Source of the DNA: Cupriavidus sp. UYMMa02A
GTDB taxonomy: Bacteria > Pseudomonadota > Gammaproteobacteria > Burkholderiales > Burkholderiaceae
Assembly: GCA_001725945.1 (NCBI GenBank)
Contig: LRMT01000276.1
Span: forward strand, 1-40,802
DNA length: 40,802 nucleotides
Direction of reading: 5' to 3'
Numbering within the stretch: the stretch's first letter is position 1; the number at the start of each line of letters is the position of its first letter. Shown here in pieces: positions 28,406 through 37,357 of this stretch. The translations under genes and the position numbers were made by a program. The notes under the pieces were generated by a model. The model had not been told where the DNA came from and searched no databases. It saw only the letters and a program-made list of their open reading frames with translations.

Positions 28406-29818
28406 ATGCCATTCGCGAACCTGCCCCAGCGTCTCATCGAGCTCTCGGACCTGACACCGTACTTACGCAGCCGGACGACATTGCGCCGTGGCTGTCGGAC
28501 TGGCGCGGCATCTACCGCGGCCAGGCGCAAGCGGTGGTCCGCCCGCGCACGGTCGAAGCGGTCTCGCGCTGTCTTGCGCTGTGCCAGCAGGCCGCGGTGC
28601 CGGTCGTGCCGCGTGGCGGAAACACCGGCCTGTGTGGCGCTGCCACGCCCGGCAGCGAGCCGAGCAATGTGGTGCTGAGCCTGGATCGCATGCATGCGAT
28701 CCGCTCGCTCGACACCATTGCCAACACCATGGTGGCCGAAGCCGGCTGCATCCTGGGCAACCTGCGACGGGCCGCGGCCGATGCCAGGCGTCTGCTGCCG
28801 CTGAGCCTCGCGGCGGAGGATTCCTGCCAGATCGGCGGCAACCTGGCCACCAATGCAGGCGGCGTCAATGTCGTGCGCTACGGCATGACGCGCGAGCTGG
28901 TGCTCGGTGTCGAGGCCGTGCTGCCCAATGGCGAGATCTTTCACGGCCTGCGTGCGCTGCGCAAGGACAACACCGGCTACGATCTCAAGCAGTTGCTGAT
29001 TGGCTCGGAGGGCACGCTGGGCATCATCACTGCCGCGGCACTGCGCCTGTTCCCGCGGGCCGATACGCGCAGTGTCGTGCTCGCTGCGGTGGAATCTCCG
29101 CAGCAGGCGCTGGAACTCTATGCGCTGCTGTTCGAACAGTGCGGCGCGCGGCTCCAGGCGTTCGAGTTTTTCACGGGTGCATGCCTCGACCTTGTCCTCG
29201 CGCATGCCGAGGGCGTGCAGGAGCCGTTTGCACAGCGCTACCCGGCTTATGTGCTCGTGGAACTGGCCGATACCGCCGAGGAAGATGCGCTCAACGCGCT
29301 GCTGGAGCGCGTCATCGGTGACGCGCTGGAGCGCGGCCTGTGCCTGGATGCAGCGGTATCCGCCTCGCTGGCGCAACTGCAGGCTCTTTGGAAACTGCGT
29401 GAAGAAATCTCGGAAGCGCAGCGCGCGGACGGGCCGCACCTGAAGCATGACGTGTCGCTGCCGATCGAGCAGATCCCGGCGCGTCATGGTGTCGATGGAA
29501 GCACGCCTGCGCACGCTGGATCCGGCGATCCGGCCGTTCATCTTCGGGCATTTCGGCGATGGCAACCTCCACTACAACCTGTCGCGCCCGGCGGGCGCGC
29601 CGAAGGATTGGGCAGCGACGCACGAAGACGCGGTGACCAGCACCGTGCTCGATGAAGTGATGCGCCACGGCGGCAGCATCAGCGCGGAGCATGGCATCGG
29701 CCAGCTCAAGCGCCATGCGTTCCTGCAGTACAAGGACCCGCTGGAGCTGCGCCTGATGCGGGAAATCAAGCGCGTCTTCGATCCGGCCGGCATCATGAAT
29801 CCGGGCAAGCTGCTCTGA
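28406..29818 (+). CDS. FAD-binding 2-hydroxyacid dehydrogenase, GlcD/D-2-hydroxyglutarate dehydrogenase type (two frameshifts)
   Basis: Flavoprotein of the vanillyl-alcohol-oxidase fold that oxidises a D-2-hydroxyacid. The FAD-binding half has VVPRGGNTGLCGAATP, EDSCQIGGNLATNAGGVNV and IGSEGTLGIITAAALRLFPR. The C-terminal half has FGHFGDGNLHYNLSRP and GSISAEHGIGQLKRHA, with metal- and substrate-binding histidines typical of D-lactate and D-2-hydroxyglutarate dehydrogenases. Slips lie near 28453 (CTGGACACC read as CTGACACC) and near 29479-29482, where a GC unit is lost. The corrected length is 471 residues. It follows the GntR gene by 13 bases. The exact hydroxyacid is not evident; the nearby lut genes make lactate one candidate. 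Confidence 0.9.
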
Positions 29819-29828
29819 CGCGGTGACG

Positions 29829-29870
29829 CCCCATAAAAAACGCGCCAGGACTGGCGCGTTTTTCGTGGGG
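29829..29870. terminator. bidirectional terminator between the oxidase and pbpG
   Basis: AAAAACGCGCCA (29836-29847) and TGGCGCGTTTTT (29852-29863) form a perfect 12-bp stem with a GGAC loop, flanked by CCCCA/TGGGG. It ends the oxidase transcript on the plus strand and the pbpG transcript on the minus strand. Confidence 0.92.
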
Positions 29871-29880
29871 CAGACGGAAA

Positions 29881-31080
29881 TCAGGTTCCGTGCGACTGCT
29901 GCGAAGCCAGGATCGCGTGCGCACCACCGGGCGTCTGCGTAAGGTTCGGCGACGACGGGAACGCATGCGGCTGCGGCGCCGGCGAATGCTCCAGCCATTC
30001 CCGCACGCGCGTGGCGTCGGCAAAGCGCGAGAGCTTGCCCACCGAATCCAGGAACACCATCACCACATTGCGGCCGTTGACCCTGGCCTGCATGACCAGG
30101 CACTGACCAGCCTCGGAGATAAAACCGGTCTTCTGCAGACCGATGTCCCAATTGCCGCCGCGCACCAGGCGGTTGGTGCTGACGTAGTGCTGCGTGCGGC
30201 CCAGCACGTTCACTTCATGCTCGGTCTGGGTCGAGAACTCGCGGATGGTCGGGTTGCGGTACGCGGCGTTGACCATGCGCACGAGGTCCATGGCACTCGA
30301 CACATTGCTGCTCGACAAGCCGCTAGAGTCCACGAAGTGGCTGTCGTTCATGCCGAGTTCACGAGCCTTGCGGTTCATGGCCTGGACAAACGCGGGCAAA
30401 CCGCCCGGGTAATTGCGTCCCAACGCCGAAGCGGCGCGATTCTCGGACGACATCAGGGCCAGCAACAGCAGTTCCTGGCGCGTGAGCTGCGTGCCGAAGC
30501 GCAGGCGCGAGCTGCTGTGCTTCTCGGTGTCCTTGTCCTCTTCCGTGATGGTCAGCACTTCGTCCATCGGCAGGCGCGCATCCGTCACTACCAGCGCGGT
30601 CATCAGCTTGGTGATCGACGCGATCGGCAGAACAGCGCTCGGGTTCTTCTGGAACAGGACCTCATTGGTGCCCTGGTCCATGACCAGCGCGACGCTCGAA
30701 CGCAGCGCCAGCGCGTCTTCCGTATCGCGCAGGCCCATGGCCTCGCCCAGCGACGGCTTGGCGGGCGTGAACGCGGCACGGACCGGCGCAGCATGGTGCG
30801 ACGCCAGGACCTGGCGTTTGCCGTTCTTCAGAATGACAATCTTGCGAGAGGATGCAGGCTCGGCCTTTGCCGTGGAACGCTTGGTGCTTGCGCTTGCCTT
30901 TTTCGTCGTTTTTGAGGAAGTAGCCTGTTGTTTGACAGACTTCTGAGCAGACGTCGACTTTGTGGCCGCCTCGGCCATCGGGGCGGTCAGCATCGACGCA
31001 GAGGCCAGCATGGCCACGGCGACGGTGCTCAGGGGCGTAAAGCCGAAAAATCTGGAAAAAATGGAATCAGACCGAAACAT
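29881..31080 (-). CDS. pbpG: D-alanyl-D-alanine endopeptidase, PbpG (penicillin-binding protein 7) type
   Basis: Periplasmic serine peptidase that cuts peptidoglycan cross-links. The 399-residue gene is intact. A signal peptide (STVAVAMLASASMLTAP to MAEAA) is followed by an unusually Lys/Ser/Thr/Ala-rich linker up to about residue 80. The catalytic motifs are SITK near residue 155, SSEN near 210 and KTG near 316 (LQKTGFISEAGQCLV). An extra tail of about 40 residues after the domain is rich in Pro, Ser and Gln. Upstream is an AT-richer spacer without genes. Confidence 0.94.
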   Translation of the reverse strand: MFRSDSIFSRFFGFTPLSTVAVAMLASASMLTAPMAEAATKSTSAQKSVKQQATSSKTTKKASASTKRSTAKAEPASSRKIVILKNGKRQVLASHHAAPVRAAFTPAKPSLGEAMGLRDTEDALALRSSVALVMDQGTNEVLFQKNPSAVLPIASITKLMTALVVTDARLPMDEVLTITEEDKDTEKHSSSRLRFGTQLTRQELLLLALMSSENRAASALGRNYPGGLPAFVQAMNRKARELGMNDSHFVDSSGLSSSNVSSAMDLVRMVNAAYRNPTIREFSTQTEHEVNVLGRTQHYVSTNRLVRGGNWDIGLQKTGFISEAGQCLVMQARVNGRNVVMVFLDSVGKLSRFADATRVREWLEHSPAPQPHAFPSSPNLTQTPGGAHAILASQQSHGT

Positions 31081-31312
31081 GATTCGTCAGCGCATCAGGA
31101 TGGCGCTAGTGTAGGAAATTAAGAAATTGTTAGCAAGATTAAAGACTTACGGAAGCAAGTTAAAGTTCGATTTACACACATTTCCATATTACGGGAATTG
31201 TCGACTATTCGTCACGTATAGCATCGAAGGCTTCCCGTTAGCCAGAAACCGCAACCGCCTGCGGTGGCGATCTACCTTTGTATGTCGGCATCTATCGTTA
31301 CACATTGATACA
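31081..31312. other. AT-richer intergenic spacer before pbpG
   Basis: No gene is supported. The base composition is clearly less GC-rich than the surroundings (for example the A/T-rich stretch at 31114-31200). It must hold the pbpG promoter on the minus strand, but I cannot point to a convincing -35/-10 pair. Confidence 0.5.
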
Positions 31313-31329
31313 CCTCTCACTATGAGAGG
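31313..31329 (-). terminator. short perfect hairpin at the nitroreductase stop
   Basis: CCTCTCA and TGAGAGG are perfect 7-base arms around CTA, overlapping the nitroreductase stop codon (31320-31322). There is no T run, so a role in mRNA 3'-end formation is only possible. Confidence 0.35.
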
Positions 31330-32056
31330 AAACGCGCAAACCCGCTCACCGGTTCACGGTCCGTGCTGAGGCGGTTTTCAATCGCCTCGGGATCCGCGTA
31401 GCCGAGCGACATGCCGCAAACCACCATCTCCTCGCCAGGCAGCCGCAGGTGATCACCAATGACCTTGTGAAACCTCGTGAACGCTGCCTGCGGGCAGGTA
31501 TCGAGCCCGCGCGCCCTGGCGGCGATCATGATGTTTTGCAGGAACATGCCGTAGTCGAGCCAGCTGCCGAGCTCCATGATCCGGTCGATCGTGAAGATCA
31601 GGCCGACCGGCGCATCGAAGAAGCGGAAGTTGCGTGCGTGCTGTTCGTGCATGCGCGCCTTGTCTTCGCGGCTGATCTCCAGCAGGCCATAGAGATCCCA
31701 CCCAACCTTGCGGCGGCGCTCGAGATAAGGATTCAGCCAGGAACGCGGGTAGTACGGATACTCCTCCAGGTACTTGCTGTCGCGCTCGGGGTCTTCATAC
31801 GCGGTCAGCAGGTCTGCGCACAGCCTTGCCTTGGCATCGCCGGCCAGCACATAGACGCGCCATGGTTGCGTGTTGGTGCCCGAAGGTGAGCGGCTGGCGA
31901 CGGCGAGTATCTCTTCAACCATTCGCGCGGCACCGGCGTGTCCAGGAACGCCCGGACCGAACGGCGCGTCAGGATGGCGCGGTCGACGCAGTCGACCGAC
32001 TGCCGCGAAGCGGCTTCGGCTGTGACTTGCGTGCCTGCTTGCGTGTCTTGCGACAT
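31320..32056 (-). CDS. nitroreductase-family FMN oxidoreductase (one frameshift)
   Basis: NAD(P)H-dependent FMN enzyme. After correction it reads VDCVDRAILTRRSVRAFLD, TPVPREMVEEILAVASRSPS and GTNTQPWRVYVL, the FMN-phosphate-binding start of the family. Later come GSWLDYGMFLQNIMIAARAR, GLDTCPQAAF and VVCGMSLGYADPEAIENRL. The frame breaks near 31922, where GAAATGG is read as GAATGG, one of the few losses in an A run. I start at the ATG at 32056, placed behind a GGAGGAAGG site. That gives 245 residues. The substrate (nitroaromatic, quinone or other) cannot be told. The thioesterase gene lies directly upstream. Confidence 0.9.
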
Positions 32057-32070
32057 CTTGCCTTCCTCCA

Positions 32071-32529
32071 TCACGCCTCTGCCCGTGCTTGCGCGCCGGG
32101 GGCCATCAGCGGCTCCAATGCGCGGCGCAGCGGCTCCGGCAAGGCCGCCGGGCGACGTGTGACGCGGTCGACATAGACATGGACAAAGTGCCCTTGTGCC
32201 GCCGCGGTCTCGCCGTCGCCGCTGAACAGCCCCACCTCATAGCGCACGCTGGTCGTGCCCAGCCGCGCCACGCGCAAGCCCGCCATGACCGTGTCCGGAA
32301 AACTGAGCGACGAGAAGTAGTTGCAATGGGTCTCGATCACCAGCCCGATCGTGTTGCCCGCCTCGATGTCGAGCACACCTTGCCGGATCAGGTACGTGTT
32401 CACGACGGTATCAAAATAACTGTAGTAGACAACGTTGTTCACGTGGCCATAGACATCGTTATCCATCCAACGAGTAGTGATGGCCTGGACGTGCGGATAG
32501 GCACTTCTGTGCTCGGGTTGCGGTTTCAT
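32071..32529 (-). CDS. acyl-CoA thioesterase, 4HBT hot-dog family
   Basis: Protein of 152 residues with a single hot-dog domain. RWMDNDVYGHVNNVVYYSYF carries the catalytic aspartate and the family's DxYGHVNN pattern, and FPDTVMAGLRVARLGTTSVR is the second strand region. These enzymes hydrolyse acyl- or hydroxybenzoyl-CoA thioesters, or help assemble membrane complexes (YbgC-like). I use the ATG at 32529; a GTG at 32568 would add 13 residues, and neither has a strong ribosome binding site. The stop lies 14 bases before the nitroreductase start, so the two are probably co-transcribed. Confidence 0.9.
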   Translation of the reverse strand: MKPQPEHRSAYPHVQAITTRWMDNDVYGHVNNVVYYSYFDTVVNTYLIRQGVLDIEAGNTIGLVIETHCNYFSSLSFPDTVMAGLRVARLGTTSVRYEVGLFSGDGETAAAQGHFVHVYVDRVTRRPAALPEPLRRALEPLMAPGAQARAEA

Positions 32530-32570
32530 AGGACGAGGCGGAACCGATATGGAGGGGAAACGGACCACAG

Positions 32571-33479
32571 CTACCGGCGGATGACCAGCGCCACGCCGGC
32601 CGCGGCAAGTGCCAGGCCGAATGCCGCCAGCGGCGGAAAATGCTCACCGAAGAGCAGCCATGCCATCACCGCCGTCGTGGGCGGCGTCAGATACATCAGG
32701 CTGGAGACACGTGTGGCGGCCCCTTGCCGGATGAGCAGGAACAGCAGCGAGATGGCGCCGATCGACAATGCAACCACGGACCAGACCAGCGCACCGGTCA
32801 TCTCGCAGTCCAGTCCACATGGCGCGTTTCAAACGAGAACATGAAGGGCACGCATGCCAGCGCAGATGCGGCGAACTGGATCACCGAACCCATGCGCAGA
32901 TCGAACACCGCACAGAAGCGCTTCTGGTAGAGCGTGCCGAAAGTGATGCTGAGCAACGCGCCGACGGCAAGGAGTACGCTCGTCGCGGACAGCCCGCTGG
33001 CGCCAAGCTTGTTGGCCACCACCAGCCCGACCCCGACGAGCCCGAGCAGGAGGCCGAGCCATTGGCGCAGGCTGATGCGCTCGCCAAGGCGCGATGCGAT
33101 CAGCGCCGTGAGAACAGGCTGCATGCCGACGATCAGCGCCGACATGCCGCCGCATGCCCAGCTTGACGGCCGCCCACACGCCGCCGAGATAGCCGGCCTG
33201 GAGGAACAGGCCCGCGACCGCGATATGCCCGACCATGCGCCAGTCGGTGCGGGCCCCGCGTTGCGGCAAAGGCACGCGCGCCAGCCATACGAACGGCACC
33301 ATCACCACCAGGACGCCGACAAACCTCAGGAACAGAAACGTCATCGGTTCCGCATGCGGCATGCCATACTTGGCCACGATAAACCCTGTACTCCAGATCA
33401 GCACGAACAGCCAGGGCATGCTGGCCGCCCACAGCGCTTGTCGCGGGCTCGCATCGGCATCTCCCGCCACCGTGCTCAT
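32571..33479 (-). CDS. EamA/DMT-family transporter (two frameshifted spots, three bases missing)
   Basis: Inner-membrane drug/metabolite exporter with ten predicted helices in two EamA repeats. The N-terminus has LWAASMPWLFVLIWSTGFIV and AEPMTFLFLRFVGVLVVMVP. The middle has GMSALIVGMQPVLTALIASR and the end LMYLTPPTTAVMAWLLFGE. Near 33148-33156 two bases are missing, probably one from each of two GG runs (MAAGMSAL is restored). Near 32804 one G is missing (TARMTGALV junction). The corrected length is 303 residues. The exported compound is unknown. It is followed by the thioesterase and nitroreductase genes on the same strand. Confidence 0.9.
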
Positions 33480-33728
33480 GACGCCACCGCCAGCATCGGC
33501 ACGACAACGTCCACTGCGCGCGCATCACCGCGGCGGCGGCCCGGTGGCAAAAAATGAACAGCAATGAAGGCGAGCATGGCGTAACGAGTCAGTTGTTCTT
33601 GTTGTGAAGCCCTGACGCTTGCACGGTCAAGCAATCGGGCAGCCTGCGATGGTAGCACTAGTGAAAAACCCGCGTGTCGCGCCCCTGCCATGGCGCTCCC
33701 GGCACATTTCGCGGTGACCCATACATTC
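33480..33728. other. intergenic region between the EamA gene and the phasin promoter
   Basis: No gene is supported here. It separates the minus-strand EamA unit from the plus-strand phasin gene, so it should contain the EamA promoter. I see no clear elements for that direction. Confidence 0.5.
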
Positions 33729-33798
33729 TTTTGTGCGACGCACAAAAACCGCTTGACACAGGTCAGGCATTCCCTAGAATTGCAATTGTTGCGGCGCA
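33729..33798 (+). promoter_or_regulatory. phasin promoter flanked by two TGCGNCGCA palindromes
   Basis: A perfect 19-bp palindrome, TTTTGTGCGACGCACAAAA (33729-33747), ends five bases before TTGACA (33753-33758). TAGAAT (33775-33780) follows after 16 bases. A second copy of the palindromic core, TGCGGCGCA (33790-33798), lies just behind the expected transcription start. AATTGCAATT (33778-33787) is also palindromic. In C. necator the repressor PhaR is known to bind the phaP1 promoter region and to leave it when polyhydroxybutyrate granules form. These two sites are good candidates for its operators (inference). Confidence 0.75.
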
Positions 33799-33933
33799 CC
33801 AAAGGAAAAGCGGAAGCGCCCTGACCCAATCCCTACGCCTGGGCTGGCCAACACGGAATCGACATCCGTCACAGGCCTGACATCTAGGCGGCTTAATTTG
33901 CTTGACCTTGAAGTTCACCACTGGAGACCAGCA

Positions 33934-34512
33934 ATGATCCTCACCCCGGAACAAGTCGCAGCAGCGCAAAAAGCAAACCTTGAAACGCTGTTTGGCCTGA
34001 CCACCAAGGCTTTCGAAGGCGTCGAGAAGCTCGTCGAGCTGAACCTGCAGGTCGTCAAGACCACCTTCGCCGAAAACGTCGACAACGCCAAGAAGGCGCT
34101 GTCGGCCAAGGATGCCCAGGAACTGCTGGCCATCCAGGCTTCGCTGGTGCAGCCGGTCGCTGAAAAGACCCTGGCCTACACCCGTCACCTGTATGAAATC
34201 GCTTCGGAAACCCAAAGCGAGTTCACCAAGGTAGCCGAAGCCCAGCTGGCCGAAGGCTCGAAGAACGTGCAGGCGCTGGTCGAAAACCTCGCCAAGAATG
34301 CACCGGCCGGTTCGGAATCGACCGTGGCCATCGTGAAGTCGGCCATCTCGGCTGCCAACAACGCCTACGAGTCGGTCCAGAAGGCCACCAAGCAGGCTGT
34401 TGAAATCGCCGAAAGCAACTTCCAGGCTGCCGCTTCGGCCGCCAGCAAGGCTGCTCAGCAGGCCAGCGCAACGGCCCGTAACGCTGCCGCCAAGAAGACC
34501 ACCGCTGCCTGA
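33934..34512 (+). CDS. phaP1: phasin PhaP1 (polyhydroxyalkanoate granule protein)
   Basis: Major protein coating polyhydroxybutyrate granules, limiting their size and keeping other proteins off. The intact gene codes 192 residues beginning MILTPEQVAAAQKANLETLF, which I recognise as very close to PhaP1 of C. necator. It is almost entirely amphipathic helix, with AYTRHLYEIASETQSEF in the middle and an Ala/Lys/Thr-rich tail (ARNAAAKKTTAA). A GGAG ribosome binding site precedes the ATG at 33934. Expression is probably strong and under PhaR control through the flanking palindromes. Two hairpins follow. Confidence 0.97.
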   Translation: MILTPEQVAAAQKANLETLFGLTTKAFEGVEKLVELNLQVVKTTFAENVDNAKKALSAKDAQELLAIQASLVQPVAEKTLAYTRHLYEIASETQSEFTKVAEAQLAEGSKNVQALVENLAKNAPAGSESTVAIVKSAISAANNAYESVQKATKQAVEIAESNFQAAASAASKAAQQASATARNAAAKKTTAA

Positions 34513-34563
34513 TCGTCGGCGCGTCTGAACGGTAGTACCAACGCGACCGGCTCCGCGCCGGTC

Positions 34564-34604
34564 CGTTGGCAAAGCGCACCGCCAGCCGGTGCGTTTTGCC
34601 AACG
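34564..34604 (+). terminator. long hairpin behind phaP1
   Basis: CGTTGGCAAAGCGCACC (34564-34580) pairs with GGTGCGTTTTGCCAACG (34588-34604), a 17-bp stem with one G-U pair and a 7-base loop. There is no T run outside the stem. It probably protects the abundant phasin mRNA from 3' decay. Confidence 0.7.
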
Positions 34605-34694
34605 ATGATTGCGGCAGCACATCACGCAGATTTGCCGCATCGCGTACCAGTGTCTCCTCGGTACCGCGGTCTCCTTGTCCAAAGGTATCGTTAA

Positions 34695-34721
34695 GCCCGA
34701 CCCTCGAGGTCGGGTTTTTTT
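34695..34721 (+). terminator. rho-independent terminator behind phaP1
   Basis: CCCGACC (34696-34702) and GGTCGGG (34708-34714) with a five-base loop are followed by seven T residues. It is the effective end of the phasin transcript and lies well before the symporter start at 34948. Confidence 0.88.
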
Positions 34722-34947
34722 GTCTGTCCTCAGTCCGCGCCACCCGCCGCGCGCACCCCGCCGAAGGCCTCCGGAAGCGTTCTCCTTGCCCAATGACGGA
34801 GCGGGCGACTATCGTTACCAAGGTGCAGCCCGCGGCATTCTGGCCTGCCCCGGGCGCCCTCCGGATCCACATGGCGCGGTCCACCAGGGCCATGCCGGGT
34901 ATGCGTGGCGCAGCGCTTGCGCAACGCAACAGCGTCAAGGAGATGCG

Positions 34948-36270
34948 ATGAAGACGCAGCGCCATATCACGACCTATATCGTCATTGCGATGATTCTTGG
35001 CGGCGTGGTCGGCTACGGCTGTCATGTTGCCTTTCCCGATCCGAAGCTGGCGAAAGACGTCGCGGGCTACATCTCGATCATCACCGATGTCTTCCTGCGG
35101 CTGATCAAGATGATCATCGCGCCGCTGGTGTTCTCTACCCTGGTCATGGGCATTGCCCATATGGGAGACGCCAGCACCGTGGGCCGCGTCGGCATCAAGG
35201 CGATGGCATGGTTCATCACGGCGTCGCTCGTATCGCTGACGCTGGGCCTGATCATGGCCACCATGCTGCAGCCGGGCGTCAATATCGGCCTGCCGCTGCC
35301 GGACGTCGGTTCCGCGACCAACCTCAAGACCAATGCCTTCACGCTCAAGGATTTCGTCGCCCACCTGGTGCCGAAATCCGTAGCCGAGGCCATGGCCAAC
35401 AACGAGATCCTGCAGATCGTGGTGTTCTCGATCTTCTTCGGCACCGCCATCGCCACGCTTGGCGAACATGGCAAGCGCATGGCCGGCGTGATCGAAGACC
35501 TCGCGCAGATCATGCTGAAAATCACTGGTGCCGTGATGTGGCTGGCCCCGGTCGCCGTGTTCGCGGCCATCGCATCGACGGTAACCACGCAAGGACTCGG
35601 CATCCTCGTGACCTTCGCGAAGTTCATGGGCAGCTTCTACCTTGCCCTGTTCGTGCTGTGGGGACTGCTGGTGCTGGCCGGGTTCGTGTTCCTGGGCAGG
35701 CGGATCTTCAGGCTGATCAAGCTGATCCGCGAGCCGTTCCTGCTGTCGTTCTCCACGGCGAGTTCCGAAGCCGCGTATCCGAAGATGCTCGATGCGCTCG
35801 ACAAGTTCGGCGTCAACCGCAAGATTTCGAGCTTCGTGCTGCCGCTCGGCTATTCCTTCAACCTCGACGGCTCGATGATGTACTGCACGTTCGCCGTGCT
35901 GTTCATCGCCCAGGCCTATGACATCCACCTGCCGCTGGGCACGCAGATCACGATGCTATTGCTGCTGATGCTCACGTCGAAGGGCATGGCAGGCGTGCCG
36001 CGCGCGTCGCTGGTCGTCATTGCGGCCACGCTGAACCAGTTCAATATTCCCGAAGCAGGCCTGCTGCTGATCATGGGCGTGGACCAGTTCCTCGACATGG
36101 GCCGCTCTGCGACCAATGCCGTGGGCAATTCGATCGCCTCGGCCGTGGTCGCGAAGTGGGAGGGCCAACTCTCCAGCGAATCGACGCTCGACACCGGCGA
36201 CGAGGGTGGCATTGGCGGCGTCGGCGACGAACCCGAGCCACTGCCCAAACCCGAGACCGCGCGTGCATGA
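34948..36270 (+). CDS. dicarboxylate/amino acid:cation symporter (DctA/GltP family)
   Basis: Inner-membrane DAACS-family symporter of 440 residues, intact. AAGGAG (34937-34942) precedes the ATG at 34948. Family motifs are VFLRLIKMIIAPLVFSTLVM, the serine-rich re-entrant loop LLSFSTASSEAAYPKML, and YSFNLDGSMMYCTFAVLFIA, then GVDQFLDMGRSATNAVGNS. The acidic tail (GDEGGIGGVGDEPEPLPKP) is unusual but outside the transport core. The substrate could be C4-dicarboxylates or glutamate/aspartate. The next gene, a glutamate/aspartate-type binding protein, does not decide this. Confidence 0.93.
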   Translation: MKTQRHITTYIVIAMILGGVVGYGCHVAFPDPKLAKDVAGYISIITDVFLRLIKMIIAPLVFSTLVMGIAHMGDASTVGRVGIKAMAWFITASLVSLTLGLIMATMLQPGVNIGLPLPDVGSATNLKTNAFTLKDFVAHLVPKSVAEAMANNEILQIVVFSIFFGTAIATLGEHGKRMAGVIEDLAQIMLKITGAVMWLAPVAVFAAIASTVTTQGLGILVTFAKFMGSFYLALFVLWGLLVLAGFVFLGRRIFRLIKLIREPFLLSFSTASSEAAYPKMLDALDKFGVNRKISSFVLPLGYSFNLDGSMMYCTFAVLFIAQAYDIHLPLGTQITMLLLLMLTSKGMAGVPRASLVVIAATLNQFNIPEAGLLLIMGVDQFLDMGRSATNAVGNSIASAVVAKWEGQLSSESTLDTGDEGGIGGVGDEPEPLPKPETARA

Positions 36271-36304
36271 GCGGTGTGGTTCGCGGACCGCAGAGGAGCG
36301 AAGC

Positions 36305-37222
36305 ATGTCTTGCACTGGAGCCCGGTCGGGGCGCACGTGGTGGCGGGTCGTGGCGCTATGGCTGGCGCTGTCTGCTGGTGTCGCACTGGGACAGGAGCCG
36401 ATTGCCCTTTCCGGCACGCTGAAAAAGGCGAAGGAAACCGGCACCCTGACCATCGGCTACCGTGAATCGTCGCTGCCCTTCTCGTACCTGAACCAGATCC
36501 GCCGGCCGATCGGCTATTCGATCGACATCTGCAAATCCATCGTCGAAGCAGCGGGCAGCGAGGTGGGCCGCGAGCTGGCCATCAACTGGGTCCCCGTGAC
36601 GTCCGAGAACCGCATGGAAGCGATGACCTCGGGCAAGATCGATCTCGAATGCGGATCGACCACGCGCAATGCCGAGCGCCAGCAACGCGTGGCATTCTCC
36701 CCTGTAATCTTCGTTGCAGGCACCAAGCTGATGGTGCCTCACGGCTCGCCCATCCGCACCTTCCGCGACCTGAAAGGCAAGACCGTCGTGGCAACGGCCG
36801 GCACCACCAATGCGGACGCGATCGAGCGCCTGTCGACGCGCTTCAATCTTGGCGCCACACTCATCCGCGCCCGCGACCACGCCGATGCCTTCGAAGTGCT
36901 GCGCCATGGCGGCGCCGACGCGTATGCAGGCGACGATGTCCTGCTGTACGGCTTCCTGGCCAAGTACGGGCTTGGCAAGAAATACGACGTGACGCGCGAT
37001 TTCCTGTCCTACGACCCCTACGGCATCATGCTGCGCAAGGACGACCGGCAGCTCGCCGCCGTCGTCGACAAGGCGGTCCGCGACCTGATCACCACGGGCG
37101 AGCTCGAGCGGCTGTACAAGCAATGGTTCCTCGACCGCCTCCCAACGGGCGAACGCCTTGGCATCCCCATGAGCTCGCAGCTCCAGGACATCATCGAGTC
37201 CACGCCGCAGCAGCCCGATTGA
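36305..37222 (+). CDS. periplasmic amino-acid-binding protein (GltI/SBP type 3)
   Basis: Type 3 solute-binding protein of 305 residues, intact. GAGGAG lies before the ATG at 36305. A signal peptide (WWRVVALWLALSAGVALGQ) is followed by LKKAKETGTLTIGYRESSLP, RRPIGYSIDICKSIVEA and EAMTSGKIDLECGSTTRNAE, the glutamate/aspartate-binding GltI pattern. Later come GKTVVATAGTTNADAIERL and YDPYGIMLRKDDRQL. No permease or ATPase gene for it is present in the window, so it is an orphan here. It lies 34 bases behind the symporter gene and may be co-transcribed with it. Confidence 0.9.
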   Translation: MSCTGARSGRTWWRVVALWLALSAGVALGQEPIALSGTLKKAKETGTLTIGYRESSLPFSYLNQIRRPIGYSIDICKSIVEAAGSEVGRELAINWVPVTSENRMEAMTSGKIDLECGSTTRNAERQQRVAFSPVIFVAGTKLMVPHGSPIRTFRDLKGKTVVATAGTTNADAIERLSTRFNLGATLIRARDHADAFEVLRHGGADAYAGDDVLLYGFLAKYGLGKKYDVTRDFLSYDPYGIMLRKDDRQLAAVVDKAVRDLITTGELERLYKQWFLDRLPTGERLGIPMSSQLQDIIESTPQQPD

Positions 37223-37312
37223 CCGTCATCTGACTGCCCGCCCTCCCCGTGCTGGCCAGGTACGCGGATGTTGAAAATTCCTGTCGGTTAATTGCGTAAA
37301 AAGGGAAAAAGA

Positions 37313-37335
37313 AAACCCGCCACTCGGGCGGGTTT
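37313..37335 (-). terminator. terminator of the pyruvate dehydrogenase operon
   Basis: AAACCCGCC (37313-37321) and GGCGGGTTT (37327-37335) form a perfect 9-bp stem around five bases. On the minus strand the stem is followed by a T-rich tract (complement of 37301-37315), 22 bases after the lpdA stop. Confidence 0.85.
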
Positions 37336-37357
37336 CCTTGACGGTGAAATGCAGAGA

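Noticed and set aside
32530..32568. GTG start extending the thioesterase by 13 residues
   Set aside because: The extension (VRFPSISVPPRP) is not part of the hot-dog domain and has no better ribosome binding site. It remains possible.
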